A program made the position numbers and the translations under genes. From Seonamhaeicola sediminis (GTDB taxonomy: Bacteria; Bacteroidota; Bacteroidia; Flavobacteriales; Flavobacteriaceae), in the NCBI RefSeq assembly GCF_004358095.2, contig NZ_SMZJ02000007.1:1-64000 (forward strand): a DNA stretch of 64,000 bases, given 5' to 3'. Below the pieces are notes generated by a model. The model saw nothing but the letters and a program-made list of their open reading frames with translations. It was not told the origin of the DNA and made no database searches. Each line of letters opens with the position of its first letter. The stretch's first letter is position 1. Of this stretch, positions 43,390-52,805 are shown piece by piece.

Positions 43390-46239
43390 TTAAGCCTCTG
43401 CATATTCTTCAATTGGAGCACAGGAGCATATTAAGTTTCTATCTCCATAGGCATCATCAACACGTCTTACACTTGGCCAAAATTTATTGCTTTTGAGATA
43501 TTCTAAAGGAAATGCTGCAGCATTTCTTGAATACGGGTAGTACCATTCGTCTGCAGTAATCATTTCTAAGGTATGGGGTGCATTTTTTAAAACATTATTA
43601 GTATTCTCTTTTGAAACACCTTCTATTTCATTTTTTATAGAAATCATAGCATCACAAAAGCGATCAATTTCTTCTTTACTTTCACTTTCGGTTGGTTCAA
43701 TCATTAAAGTGCCAGCTACTGGGAATGACACCGTTGGTGCATGAAAACCATAATCCATTAAACGCTTTGCAATATCAGTCACTTCAATACCATTAGCCTT
43801 AAAAGGGCGGCAGTCTACAATCAATTCGTGGGCAGCTCTACCTCGTTCTCCAGAATACAATGTATTATAATATCCGTCAAGCCTGTGCTTTATATAATTG
43901 GCATTTAGGATGGCTACTTTGGTAGATTCTGTTAGTCCCTCAGCACCTAACATTTTTATATATCCGTATGAAATTAAGCATGCCAAAGCAGAACCAAATG
44001 GTGCAGCAGAAATTGCAGTTATTGCTTTATTACCTCCAGTTTTAAATAGTGGGCTCCCTGGAAGGAAAGGCGCTAGTTGTTTAGCAACACAAATAGGGCC
44101 AACACCAGGGCCACCGCCACCATGAGGGATAGCAAAGGTTTTATGAAGGTTCAAATGGCACACATCAGCACCAATATTTCCTGGGTTGGTGAGGCCAACC
44201 TGCGCATTCATATTGGCTCCATCCATATAAACTTGCCCGCCATTATCGTGAATTATTTTTGTAATTTCTTTTATATTCGATTCAAAAACCCCGTGAGTTG
44301 ATGGGTAGGTTACCATTAAGGCTGCTAAGTTATCCTTATGCTGAATGGCTTTTTCAAGCAAATCATTCACATCAATATTGCCCTCATCAGTTGATTTGGT
44401 TACCACTACTTTCATGCCTGCCATAACCGCACTAGCTGGATTAGTGCCGTGAGCAGATGAAGGGATCAGGCAAATATTTCGATGAGCTTCATTACGAGAC
44501 TCATGATATGCTCTTATTACCATTAAGCCAGCAAACTCACCTTGAGCACCTGAGTTTGGTTGTAGCGATGTAGCTGCAAAACCGGTGATTTCAGTTAATT
44601 GATTTTCTAAAGTTTTTAGAACTTTTCTATAACCTCTAGCCTGTTTTTTAGGCGCGAACGGATGGATGTTTCCCCATTTAAACCAACTTAGAGGAAGCAT
44701 TTCAGAGGCCGCATTTAACTTCATGGTGCAAGAGCCCAAAGAAATCATAGAGTGGTTTAACGATAAATCTTTACGTTCTAAAGATTTAATATAACGCATC
44801 AATTGTGTTTCTGAATGATGCTGATTGAACACATCAAGTTCCAAAAATGAAGAAGTCCTTTTAACAGATGTATCAATATTATCTGCTGGAGATACTTCAG
44901 ATATAACAACCGTTTCTTTATTAGCAGCTTCAGCAAAAACCGAAATTAAATAATTAAGATCTCTGATAGAGGTGGTTTCATTAATAGAAACGGTAACTGT
45001 GTCTTTATCTGGGTAGCAAAGATTAACTTTTTTTCTGGTTGCTACTTTCTTAATTTTTCTGGCTTTAGTTTTTATTTGAAGTGTATCAAAAAATGAGGTA
45101 TTTACTTGTTTATATCCAAAACTTTCTAAAACGTTGGCTAATTTTGAAGTCTTATTATGAACTTTGTTAGCTATGAATTTTAATCCTTTTGGGCCATGAT
45201 AAACGGCATACATACCCGCCATAACTGCCAGTAAAACTTGAGCAGTACAGATGTTGGAGGTTGCTCGGTCTCTTTTGATATGTTGCTCTCTGGTTTGTAA
45301 AGCCATTCTAAGTGCCCTATTACCATTAGTATCTTTTGTAACTCCAATAATACGTCCTGGAATATCTCTTTTGTAAGCTTCCTTTGTAGCGAAATAAGCC
45401 GCATGCGGACCTCCGTACCCCATAGGAATTCCAAAACGTTGCGTAGTACCAACAACAACATCAGCACCAAAATTACCAGGAGCTTCCAGTTTTACTAAAC
45501 TCAAAATATCAGCGGCTACGGCTACTTTTATCTGAGCTTCTTTAGCATTTTTAATAAAAGATTTGATATTAGTTATTTGACCATCTCTTCCGGGGTATTG
45601 TAAAATAGCCCCAAAGAATTCTGAAGAGAAATCGAAACGCTTTTCATTACCAACAACCAATTCAATACCTATTGGGTTTGCTCTAGTTTTTAGAAGCGAT
45701 AATGTTTGTGGTAAAATATTATCCGAAACAAAAAACTTGTTGATACCTGCTTTCTTTTGATCACGTTCACGAACAGCAAATAGTAAACTCATAGCCTCAG
45801 CGGCAGCTGTACTTTCATCAAGAAGTGAAGCATTGGCAATTTCCATTCCAGTTAACTCAGAAATCATGGTTTGAAAATTCAAAAGAGCTTCTAAGCGTCC
45901 TTGGGCAATTTCCGCTTGATATGGTGTATAGGCTGTGTACCAACCTGGATTTTCTAAAATATTTCGCTGAATAACTGCAGGCATAACAGTTGGATGATAT
46001 CCCAATCCAATGTATGTCTTATAGGCTTTATTTCTTTTAGATAAATCATGAATATGAAGCAAATATTCATGTTCTGTCATTGGCTCTTCTAAATTCAATC
46101 CGTTTTTTAAACGGATATCATCTGGAATGGTTTCATTTATTAATTGATCTAATGATTCAAGACCCAAAGTCTCTAACATTTGTTTTTGATCATTTTCATT
46201 AGGGCCAATATGACGTAGAGCAAAAGCGTTTGTGTTCAT
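43390..46239 (-). CDS. gcvP: Glycine dehydrogenase (decarboxylating), P-protein
   Basis: 949-aa single-chain P-protein of the glycine cleavage system (PLP-dependent decarboxylation of glycine onto lipoyl-H protein). Domain order is normal: N-half with AIIS-like IGLGYHPTVMPAVIQRNILENPGWYTAYTPYQAEIAQGR and C-half with the PLP Lys in HLNLHKTFAIPHGGGGPGVG near residue 704. A -7-like TATTTTTG precedes the start on the minus strand. No glycine riboswitch-like structure is seen upstream, and the other gcv genes are not in this window. Confidence 0.95.
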   Translation of the reverse strand: MNTNAFALRHIGPNENDQKQMLETLGLESLDQLINETIPDDIRLKNGLNLEEPMTEHEYLLHIHDLSKRNKAYKTYIGLGYHPTVMPAVIQRNILENPGWYTAYTPYQAEIAQGRLEALLNFQTMISELTGMEIANASLLDESTAAAEAMSLLFAVRERDQKKAGINKFFVSDNILPQTLSLLKTRANPIGIELVVGNEKRFDFSSEFFGAILQYPGRDGQITNIKSFIKNAKEAQIKVAVAADILSLVKLEAPGNFGADVVVGTTQRFGIPMGYGGPHAAYFATKEAYKRDIPGRIIGVTKDTNGNRALRMALQTREQHIKRDRATSNICTAQVLLAVMAGMYAVYHGPKGLKFIANKVHNKTSKLANVLESFGYKQVNTSFFDTLQIKTKARKIKKVATRKKVNLCYPDKDTVTVSINETTSIRDLNYLISVFAEAANKETVVISEVSPADNIDTSVKRTSSFLELDVFNQHHSETQLMRYIKSLERKDLSLNHSMISLGSCTMKLNAASEMLPLSWFKWGNIHPFAPKKQARGYRKVLKTLENQLTEITGFAATSLQPNSGAQGEFAGLMVIRAYHESRNEAHRNICLIPSSAHGTNPASAVMAGMKVVVTKSTDEGNIDVNDLLEKAIQHKDNLAALMVTYPSTHGVFESNIKEITKIIHDNGGQVYMDGANMNAQVGLTNPGNIGADVCHLNLHKTFAIPHGGGGPGVGPICVAKQLAPFLPGSPLFKTGGNKAITAISAAPFGSALACLISYGYIKMLGAEGLTESTKVAILNANYIKHRLDGYYNTLYSGERGRAAHELIVDCRPFKANGIEVTDIAKRLMDYGFHAPTVSFPVAGTLMIEPTESESKEEIDRFCDAMISIKNEIEGVSKENTNNVLKNAPHTLEMITADEWYYPYSRNAAAFPLEYLKSNKFWPSVRRVDDAYGDRNLICSCAPIEEYAEA

Positions 46240-46321
46240 TTAGTTGCAATTTGATATACAATTTGCAAAAATACGCATTATTTAATGCTGCTTATTTCTA
46301 TAAAAGGAAAGTTTTTAACCA

Positions 46322-46355
46322 TTTGATAACGTTATTAACAGTTTATTTATTTTTG
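46322..46355 (+). promoter_or_regulatory. Promoter of UbiA-like gene
   Basis: TTTG at 46322-46325, a 22-nt spacer and TATTTTTG at 46348-46355 match the Bacteroidetes consensus. The expected transcript start falls at about the ATG at 46360, so the message may be leaderless. Confidence 0.6.
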
Positions 46356-46359
46356 TTTG

Positions 46360-47193
46360 ATGAAGGTGATTAAACAACTGCTTAATTTTTATATTAATAG
46401 TAGCATTCATGTGGCTTTGGCGGTTTGTGCATTAACTTGGATTACGTTTATTGAATTTCACCTCCCCACAGATAAAACACTTGTGTTTTTTATATTTTTT
46501 TCTTCTGTTACAGGATACAACTTTGTAAAGTACTTTGGAATAGCAAAATTTCATCACAGACGTTTAGCAAATTGGTTAAAAGCTATCCAGGTTTTCTCTT
46601 TTTTTTGCTTTTTCCTAATGATTTACTTTGCTGTTAAATTACCCGTCAAAACTTTGCTATATACTCTTGGACTTGGGGCAGTAACTTTTTTTTATGCCAT
46701 TCCGTTTTTACCAAAACGTTTTTTTGTTGATAAGCAACAGAATTTACGAAGTATAGGTGGACTTAAAATTTACTTAATCGCTTTTGTTTGGAGTGGGGTT
46801 ACAGTTTTTATTCCTTTAATTAATGGCAATTTTCCGTTATCTGTGGATGTTTTTATAACTGGTTTTCAACGTTACATGTATGTAATTGTTTTAATGCTAC
46901 CTTTTGAAATTAGGGATTTAAGGTTTGATAACTTGAAACTATCAACTATTCCACAGAAAATAGGAGTGAGACGTACCAAGGTTATTGGAACCCTATTGTT
47001 ATTGCTGTTAATTGCTTTAGAGTTTTTTAAAGCCGAATTTAAGCTAACTCAACTATTCATTATTACAGTGATGGCGTTTTTTACTTGGGTTACAGTTAGG
47101 TATGCTGAAACAGATCAGGGAAAATATTACAGTTCTTTATGGGTAGAAGGATTACCTCTTTTTTGGCTTCTATTATTATTGTTGTTTTATTAG
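46360..47193 (+). CDS. UbiA-like membrane protein
   Basis: 277-aa polytopic membrane protein with seven to nine hydrophobic helices. The second UbiA-type acidic region is recognisable (PFEIRDLRFDNLKLSTIPQKIGVRRTKVIG, about residues 185-215), as in prenyltransferases. The first Asp-rich motif (NDxxD) is not: the matching place reads TGYNFVKYFG. It may be a divergent prenyltransferase or have lost catalysis. I start at ATG 46360; the TTG at 46357 is the alternative. It overlaps the convergent 87-aa gene by 4 nt. Confidence 0.7.
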   Translation: MKVIKQLLNFYINSSIHVALAVCALTWITFIEFHLPTDKTLVFFIFFSSVTGYNFVKYFGIAKFHHRRLANWLKAIQVFSFFCFFLMIYFAVKLPVKTLLYTLGLGAVTFFYAIPFLPKRFFVDKQQNLRSIGGLKIYLIAFVWSGVTVFIPLINGNFPLSVDVFITGFQRYMYVIVLMLPFEIRDLRFDNLKLSTIPQKIGVRRTKVIGTLLLLLLIALEFFKAEFKLTQLFIITVMAFFTWVTVRYAETDQGKYYSSLWVEGLPLFWLLLLLLFY

Positions 47194-47453
47194 TTTACTT
47201 GCTTTTTTATAGCTTTATCAAGCTCTTTTTTCATATTCTTTTTGCTAGCTCTATCTAAACATTCTACTTTAGATTCTTTTATCCTTTTTGTTAGCATAGT
47301 ATTACTTTTGTAGTAGGCTCTAGTAATCTTACAATAGGATAGTCTTATTTTTAGTTTGAACTTTTCCCAAGGGCTAGCTTCATCATATTGTGCTTTATCA
47401 CAAATATGTTGAGCTTCATCACAGCTTACAAATAAAAAACTTTGCTTCTTCAT
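47190..47453 (-). CDS. Small anti-sigma-like protein, degenerate zinc finger
   Basis: 87 aa from ATG 47453, 2 nt after the sigma factor stop. The sequence FVSCDEAQHICDKAQYDEASPWEKFKLKIRLSYCKITRAY follows the layout of short zinc-binding anti-sigma proteins (C-E-A ... S ... E-R/K ... L-x-H-L-x-x-C-x-x-C). The His and last Cys are replaced (R and T), so the zinc site looks incomplete. No membrane helix. Its role as regulator of the adjacent sigma factor is inferred from position and layout. Confidence 0.65.
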   Translation of the reverse strand: MKKQSFLFVSCDEAQHICDKAQYDEASPWEKFKLKIRLSYCKITRAYYKSNTMLTKRIKESKVECLDRASKKNMKKELDKAIKKQVN

Positions 47454-47455
47454 TA

Positions 47456-48007
47456 TTAAAACCAATTTTCTTTTAGGCAATCTGCCATAGCGGTTCTTGC
47501 TCTATGGATAATTACCCAAAGGTTAGACGCTGTAATATTTAGTTCATTACAAATAACTTCGGTTTCAATACCTTGAATTGTTTTCATTTTAAAAACGTCT
47601 GCTTGTTTTTCAGGAAGTTTACTTAAACAATTGTATATAGCGTCTCCCAATTCACTGTTTTGCATGGTGTCTTCAGCAGTTTTATCAAAGGGGTCTGCAA
47701 CCCGTTCTTCTAGCCAATCGCCTTCAGTTTCTTCATCCCTGTAATTAATTCTTACTTCGGCCTTACCTTTGTTAGAATTAATTTTACGATAATGGTCAAT
47801 AATTTTTCTTTTTAAAATAGATATAAGCCAAGTGCGTTCACTAGCTTCACCTTTAAAATTTTTCATTGACTTTAAGCCCGCCAAAAAAGTATCTTGAACT
47901 AAATCCTGAGCAACTTCTCTATCACTAATACGTGCAATAGTATAGTTGTAGAGATAATCAGAATATAAATCGATCCATTTATTCGGGTTAATTTCGTGTT
48001 TGGGCAT
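47456..48007 (-). CDS. ECF-family RNA polymerase sigma factor
   Basis: 183-aa sigma-70 factor of the extracytoplasmic-function type. Region 2 is YSDYLYNYTIARISDREVAQDLVQDTFLAGLKSMKNF...RTWLISILKRKIIDHYRK; region 4 is LPEKQADVFKMKTIQGIETEVICNELNITASNLWVIIHRARTAM. The ending NLWVIIHRARTAMADCLKENWF is like sigma factors that are paired with small zinc-binding anti-sigma proteins. The 87-aa gene that follows is therefore its probable partner. Confidence 0.9.
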   Translation of the reverse strand: MPKHEINPNKWIDLYSDYLYNYTIARISDREVAQDLVQDTFLAGLKSMKNFKGEASERTWLISILKRKIIDHYRKINSNKGKAEVRINYRDEETEGDWLEERVADPFDKTAEDTMQNSELGDAIYNCLSKLPEKQADVFKMKTIQGIETEVICNELNITASNLWVIIHRARTAMADCLKENWF

Positions 48008-48457
48008 TTTCTAGCAAATCTTTTTAACGTAACCAAAAATAAGATAAAAAAATGAATATTTTACACTGTTTATGATATACTAACATTTATTGAAGAATTC
48101 CTTTTTGAACTTTTACTTTTGATCCATTTACTAGGTATGTTGATACATGTTTAAGATGTTTAAAGTGGGGTGGTAACAGATCGAGCAGTTTCGAGTTGTA
48201 GTTTGATGTTAACCTAGTATACGTTTTCCATGGTTTGTGGTAAATATTCTATTTAATACCCGTTGTGCATTTTGGACAAAAATTGGATTTCAATGTCAGT
48301 TCGAGTGATTTTGAGGCACGAAAAATCGTATCGAGAACTTCTTAAGAGGCTAAAATTCTTATTCTCGATACAAATTTCACTCATTTCAATCGTAAAATTT
48401 ACTCGAATTGACAGAATTTCATCAAAATGCACAACGGGTTATTTAATGATTATCTTT
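48008..48457. other. 450-bp intergenic region with repeat
   Basis: No gene with support. The left half (48008-48258) is AT-rich without visible structure; the right half is the inverted-terminal repeat element at 48259-48438. Confidence 0.5.
48259..48438. mobile_element. MITE-like palindromic element, copy B
   Basis: 180 bp bounded by perfect 16-bp inverted repeats CCCGTTGTGCATTTTG and CAAAATGCACAACGGG, with inner matching arms TGTCAGTTCGAGTGA / ACTCGAATTGACA and GTATCGAGAA / TTCTCGATAC. TATTTAAT occurs on both sides (left 48250-48257, right 48440-48447), a possible 8-bp target duplication. It carries no gene. A decayed relative lies at 13777-13974. Confidence 0.7.
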
Positions 48458-48697
48458 TTATCCCAGCATCAAAAAAGAAGGCAAAGGTTCTCTTCCAAGA
48501 GTTTTGGCAAGTGGTGGAACAATTACAATGCAGAAAGTTAAATAAAGAATAGGAAATATATAACGTTTTTTCTTTTTTATTTTTCTTGAAATTAACAGAG
48601 ATAGCAACCATACTAAACCACCAACTTGGGTTAATAGGGTCAAAAAAGTAGTGATAAATAAATGTCTAATAATTCTATAAAATGTCATTAACACCAA
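48458..48697 (-). pseudogene. Truncated membrane protein gene
   Basis: 79 codons encoding two hydrophobic helices (FITTFLTLLTQVGGLVWLLSLLI, YIFPILYLTFCIVIVPPLA) and then GREPLPSF before a premature stop. I recall flavobacterial proteins with this N-terminus continuing into a larger soluble domain, so this looks like the 5' remnant of a gene whose 3' part is lost. The break is 19 bp from the MITE-like element. Confidence 0.5.
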
Positions 48698-48716
48698 AAC
48701 GCAATTAAGTATTGAA

Positions 48717-50756
48717 TTATTTCAACAACCCTGCACGTTTTAATAAAGCTTCTGGTTTTGGTTCTTGCCCTCTAAAACGCTTGTATAAGGTCATAGGGTT
48801 TTCGGTACCTCCTTGACTTAATACATGGTCTTTAAATTTATTAGCAACCTGTTTATTAAAAATACCTTGCTCTTTAAAATATTCAAAAGCATCAGCATCT
48901 AAAACTTCGGCCCACTTATAGCTGTAGTAACCAGAAGAATAACCTCCTTGAAAGATATGAGCAAAAGCTGTACTCATACAGTTTTCTTGAACATCAGGAT
49001 AAAGATTTGTGTTTTTAAATGCGTTTAATTCATGGGCTTTTACATTCTTGATTGATTCTGGTGAATCACAAGCATGCCAACTCATGTCTAATAAACCAAA
49101 ACTTAACTGGCGTAGTGTTTGCATCCCTTCATGAAATGTAGCAGATTCTTTTATTTTTTCAACCAAATCCATAGGGATAAGGGTATCTGTTTCATAATGT
49201 CTTGCAAAAAACTCTAAAGCATCTTTTTCATAACACCAGTTTTCCATTATTTGGCTAGGTAACTCCACAAAGTCCCAATAAACACTAGTGCCAGATAAAC
49301 TTGGGTAAGTTGTGTTGGCTAACATGCCGTGCAGAGCATGCCCGAACTCATGAAATAACGTAGTAACCTCATTAAAAGTTAATAAGGAAGGTTTAGTTTT
49401 AGTGGGTTTTGTAAAGTTACAGACTATAGAAATATGAGGTCTTGAGTTTTCCCCATTTTTGATATATTGAGGTTTAAATGAGGTCATCCACGCACCGTTT
49501 CGTTTTCCAGGTCTTGGAAAGAAGTCAGCATAAAAAACGGCTATAAAATCTCCATTAGTGTTGGTAACTTTATAAGTTAAAATATCCTTATGGTATTTAT
49601 CAATATCATTAATTTCTTCGAATTTTAAATCGAAAAGTTTATTAGCAATTGTAAAAGCCCCATTAATTACATTTTCAAGTTTGAAATAAGGTTTAAGTTT
49701 TTCGTCATCTAAACTAAATAACTCTTGTTTTAGTTTTTCAGAATAATATGCGCCATCCCATTTTTCAAGTTTTTCAATACCGTCAAGTTCTTTAGCAAAG
49801 TTACCTAAATTTTTAAACTCTCTTTCGGCAGCTGGTTTTGCTTTTTCTAATAATTCATTTAAAAAATTTTGAACTTTTTCGGGGGTTTCTGCCATACGTT
49901 CTTCTAGAACGAAGTGTGCATGTGTTTGGTAGCCTAAAAGTTTAGCACGTTTATGACGTAGTTTTACAATGTCTAAAACTATTTGTTGATTGTCTAAATC
50001 ATCACTTTTAAAGCCTTTACTTCCAAAGGCCAGAGACATTTTTTTTCTTAACTCTCTATTGTTAGCATAAGTTACAAATGGAATATAGCTTGGGTAATCT
50101 AAGGTGAAAAGCCAGCCTTCTTTCTCTTTTGATTCAGCTAGTTGTTTAGCTGCTTCTATGGTGCCTTCTGGTAACCCAGATAAATCTTCTATATCTGTAA
50201 TAATCATTTCAAACTTATTAGTTTCGGCTAAAACATTTTCACCGAATTTAAGTTTTAATTGACTTAACTTTTTATCAATTTCTCTGAGTTGTACTTTTTT
50301 ATCTTCAGAAAGATTTGCACCATTTCTTGAAAAACTTTTGTATTTTTTGTCGAGTAAGGTTTGCTGTTCAACAGTTAATTTTAAAGTTTCTTTTTGGTTG
50401 TATACCGCTTTAATGCGCTTGAATAAATCTTCGTTTAGCGTTATATCGTTGCTAAACTCTGAAAGAAGTGGCGATATTTCTTGTGCTAATTTTTGGATAG
50501 TATCGTTGGTTTCGGCAGAATTTAAGTTGAAAAAAATACTGGAAATTCTATCCAATTGTTCCCCAGAAAAATCTAGTGCTTCTATGGTATTCTTAAATGA
50601 TGGTTTATCAGTATTACTCACGATTGCGTTAATTTCGCCTTTAGCATTATTGATAGCTTCCTTAAATGCGGTTAAAAAATAATCTTCTTTAATTTTCGAA
50701 AAAGGTGCCGTATTATAAGATGTTTGGAACGGTTTGAGTAATACTTTATAAGACAT
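48717..50756 (-). CDS. M3-family metallopeptidase (oligopeptidase A / Dcp type)
   Basis: 679-aa zinc peptidase of the M3 (thimet oligopeptidase) family, acting on short peptides in the cytoplasm; no signal peptide is visible. The zinc site is LFHEFGHALHGML near residue 468, with the downstream Glu in LPSQIMENW. ISIVCNFTKP and YSYKWAEVLDADAFEYF are family landmarks. The gene stands alone; its upstream side holds the terminator of purE-purK at 50882. Confidence 0.93.
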   Translation of the reverse strand: MSYKVLLKPFQTSYNTAPFSKIKEDYFLTAFKEAINNAKGEINAIVSNTDKPSFKNTIEALDFSGEQLDRISSIFFNLNSAETNDTIQKLAQEISPLLSEFSNDITLNEDLFKRIKAVYNQKETLKLTVEQQTLLDKKYKSFSRNGANLSEDKKVQLREIDKKLSQLKLKFGENVLAETNKFEMIITDIEDLSGLPEGTIEAAKQLAESKEKEGWLFTLDYPSYIPFVTYANNRELRKKMSLAFGSKGFKSDDLDNQQIVLDIVKLRHKRAKLLGYQTHAHFVLEERMAETPEKVQNFLNELLEKAKPAAEREFKNLGNFAKELDGIEKLEKWDGAYYSEKLKQELFSLDDEKLKPYFKLENVINGAFTIANKLFDLKFEEINDIDKYHKDILTYKVTNTNGDFIAVFYADFFPRPGKRNGAWMTSFKPQYIKNGENSRPHISIVCNFTKPTKTKPSLLTFNEVTTLFHEFGHALHGMLANTTYPSLSGTSVYWDFVELPSQIMENWCYEKDALEFFARHYETDTLIPMDLVEKIKESATFHEGMQTLRQLSFGLLDMSWHACDSPESIKNVKAHELNAFKNTNLYPDVQENCMSTAFAHIFQGGYSSGYYSYKWAEVLDADAFEYFKEQGIFNKQVANKFKDHVLSQGGTENPMTLYKRFRGQEPKPEALLKRAGLLK

Positions 50757-50881
50757 TCTTATGAGGATATTATAAATATTTATAATTTACTATGCGTACA
50801 TAATAAATTTTTTATATTTTTGTTTGTGAAAATTTTAAAGAGTGACTAACTCAAATAAAATTATATATTAATATAGCTAGT

Positions 50882-50912
50882 AAAATCCCGAATGTTTCAT
50901 TCGGGATTTTTT
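50882..50912. terminator. purK-purE terminator
   Basis: AAAATCCCGAATG-TTT-CATTCGGGATTTT, a perfect 13-bp stem with T runs on both sides, at the end of purE. Confidence 0.85.
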
Positions 50913-51390
50913 ATTGTAAATCTTTTGTAGATTCGTTTACTTTAATTTTTAAGCCTTCTTTATAAGCAGCTATTTTGTCTAAAACACATTTATCTGAAGA
51001 ACCAATAATTTGAGCCGCTAAAATGCCTGCATTTTTTGCGCCATTTAATGCAACGGTTGCCACTGGAACACCACCTGGCATTTGTAAAATAGACAATATA
51101 GAGTCCCAACCATCAATAGAGTTACTGCTTTTTACAGGAACCCCAATAACAGGAAGTGGAGATAATGAAGCAATCATCCCGGGTAGATGAGCAGCTCCAC
51201 CAGCCCCTGCAATAATTACAGAAAATCCACGTATGTGTGCGTTTTTTCCATAGTCGAATAGTTTTTCTGGTGTACGGTGTGCAGACACTATATCTACTTC
51301 AACTTCTATGTCAAATCCTTTTAAGATGTCTATGGCATCTTGCATAACAGGAAGGTCACTTTTACTTCCCATAATTACGCCTACTTTCAT
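50911..51390 (-). CDS. purE: N5-carboxyaminoimidazole ribonucleotide mutase
   Basis: 159-aa class I PurE of purine synthesis, converting N5-CAIR to CAIR. Motifs: [35 protein letters not shown] and PVIGVPV, all in normal order. It is downstream of purK, the enzyme that makes its substrate. Confidence 0.95.
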   Translation of the reverse strand: MKVGVIMGSKSDLPVMQDAIDILKGFDIEVEVDIVSAHRTPEKLFDYGKNAHIRGFSVIIAGAGGAAHLPGMIASLSPLPVIGVPVKSSNSIDGWDSILSILQMPGGVPVATVALNGAKNAGILAAQIIGSSDKCVLDKIAAYKEGLKIKVNESTKDLQ

Positions 51391-51468
51391 AATGGTTTAT
51401 TTATTGAGTTGTTTATTTGATGAGTTGTATTTAGCAACTCAACAAATCCACTATTAAACGATTATATT

Positions 51469-52623
51469 TTACTTACTTATAACTTTTATACTTTTCTTTA
51501 CCTCTTCTGCTATACGTCTGGCTTGGTTTAAGTCTTCATTTACAATGGTAACGTGCCCCATTTTTCTAAATGGTCTGGTTTGCTTTTTTCCATAAATATG
51601 TGGGGTCACACCATCCATTTTCATAATAGTTTCAATATTTTTATAAACAACATTTCCTGTATAACTTTCGTCACCAACCAAATTCACCATAACGCCACCT
51701 ACTTTACTGTCTGTTCTTCCTAGCGGCAAATTTAAAATGGCTCTTAAGTGTTGTTCAAACTGAGAGGTATAACTAGCTTCTATTGTTTGGTGGCCAGAAT
51801 TATGTGGCCTTGGTGCAACTTCGTTAACTAAAATTTGATCATCTTTAGTTTGAAACATTTCAACAGCTAGTAATCCCACATGATTAAAAGCTTCAGAAAC
51901 TTTTAAAGCCACTGCTTTTGCTTTTTTGGCTACATCGTTATCAATTCTTGCAGGACAGATAACATATTCAACTTGATTAGCTTCTGGGTGAAACTCCATT
52001 TCAACAACCGGATAGCTTTTAATATCACCAGAAATATTTCGGGCAACAATTACCGCCAATTCATTTTTAAAAGACACCAAGCTTTCGGCTATACATTCTA
52101 CGTTTGGTAATCCATCTAAATCAGCAATCGTTCTAACAATTTTAACACCTTGTCCATCATATCCAAATTGGGCACTTTTCCAAACGAACGGTAGTGATAA
52201 ACCACCATGATTTACAGCTTCCTTTATTTCAGAAGTGTAAGCAAACCTTGAGAAGGATGCTGTTGGTATATCATTATCAACATAAAATAGTTTTTGTTTC
52301 GCCTTATTTTGAATAATTTTTAAAGTTTTAGAGGCGGGATATACTTTAATACCTTCTTTCTCTAATGCTTCTAAAGCATCAACATTTACATTTTCAATTT
52401 CAATGGTAAGTAAATCTACTCTTTTACCAAAGTTGTATACCGCATCGTAATCCATTAAATCACCAAGTGTAAACTCATTACAGGCAATTTTACAAGGTGC
52501 CTCGTTACTTGCATCCATTACAGAGGTGTTAATATCAAACTTTCTAGTATTGTAAAGTAGCATTTTACCTAATTGTCCACCACCTAGGATTCCGAGTTTA
52601 AATTCAGAGGAAAAGTAATTCAT
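51469..52623 (-). CDS. purK: N5-carboxyaminoimidazole ribonucleotide synthase
   Basis: 384-aa ATP-grasp enzyme of purine synthesis that carboxylates AIR. The N-terminal LGILGGGQLGKML, ATP-grasp segments FVWKSAQFGYDGQGVKI and VNEVAPRPHNSGHQTIEA are typical. I start at ATG 52623 (MNYFSSEF...), because the in-frame ATG at 52659 adds an atypical 12 residues. purE follows 78 bp downstream. Confidence 0.94.
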   Translation of the reverse strand: MNYFSSEFKLGILGGGQLGKMLLYNTRKFDINTSVMDASNEAPCKIACNEFTLGDLMDYDAVYNFGKRVDLLTIEIENVNVDALEALEKEGIKVYPASKTLKIIQNKAKQKLFYVDNDIPTASFSRFAYTSEIKEAVNHGGLSLPFVWKSAQFGYDGQGVKIVRTIADLDGLPNVECIAESLVSFKNELAVIVARNISGDIKSYPVVEMEFHPEANQVEYVICPARIDNDVAKKAKAVALKVSEAFNHVGLLAVEMFQTKDDQILVNEVAPRPHNSGHQTIEASYTSQFEQHLRAILNLPLGRTDSKVGGVMVNLVGDESYTGNVVYKNIETIMKMDGVTPHIYGKKQTRPFRKMGHVTIVNEDLNQARRIAEEVKKSIKVISK

Positions 52624-52805
52624 TTGTTTTTTTTCAGAAACTATTTTAAGGTTATGCAAAAGTACATGAATTTTTTCATTTGAATATTTGATTAATCAAA
52701 TGAAAAAAATACATTTAAATATAAAATTAGGTTCTAAATCCTAACTCAAAAAATCGGTATTACTTAATCTATATGATTATCTTTGCTGCTCAAAACAAGT
52801 TTAGG

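Noticed and set aside
45180-45470. Alternative frame inside gcvP on the same strand
   Set aside because: gcvP is intact in its own frame throughout, with all motifs, so this is not a frameshifted or nested gene.
46240-46356. Glycine riboswitch upstream of gcvP
   Set aside because: The 117-bp gap shows no tandem aptamer or long pairing, only promoter-like boxes on both strands.
47454-47480. Upstream start for the anti-sigma-like gene
   Set aside because: The extra nine codons overlap the sigma factor gene; ATG 47453, two bases after the sigma stop, is the natural coupled start.
48263-48541. 92-codon plus-strand frame
   Set aside because: It lies mostly inside the palindromic MITE-like repeat and its codons follow the inverted arms, not protein-like composition.
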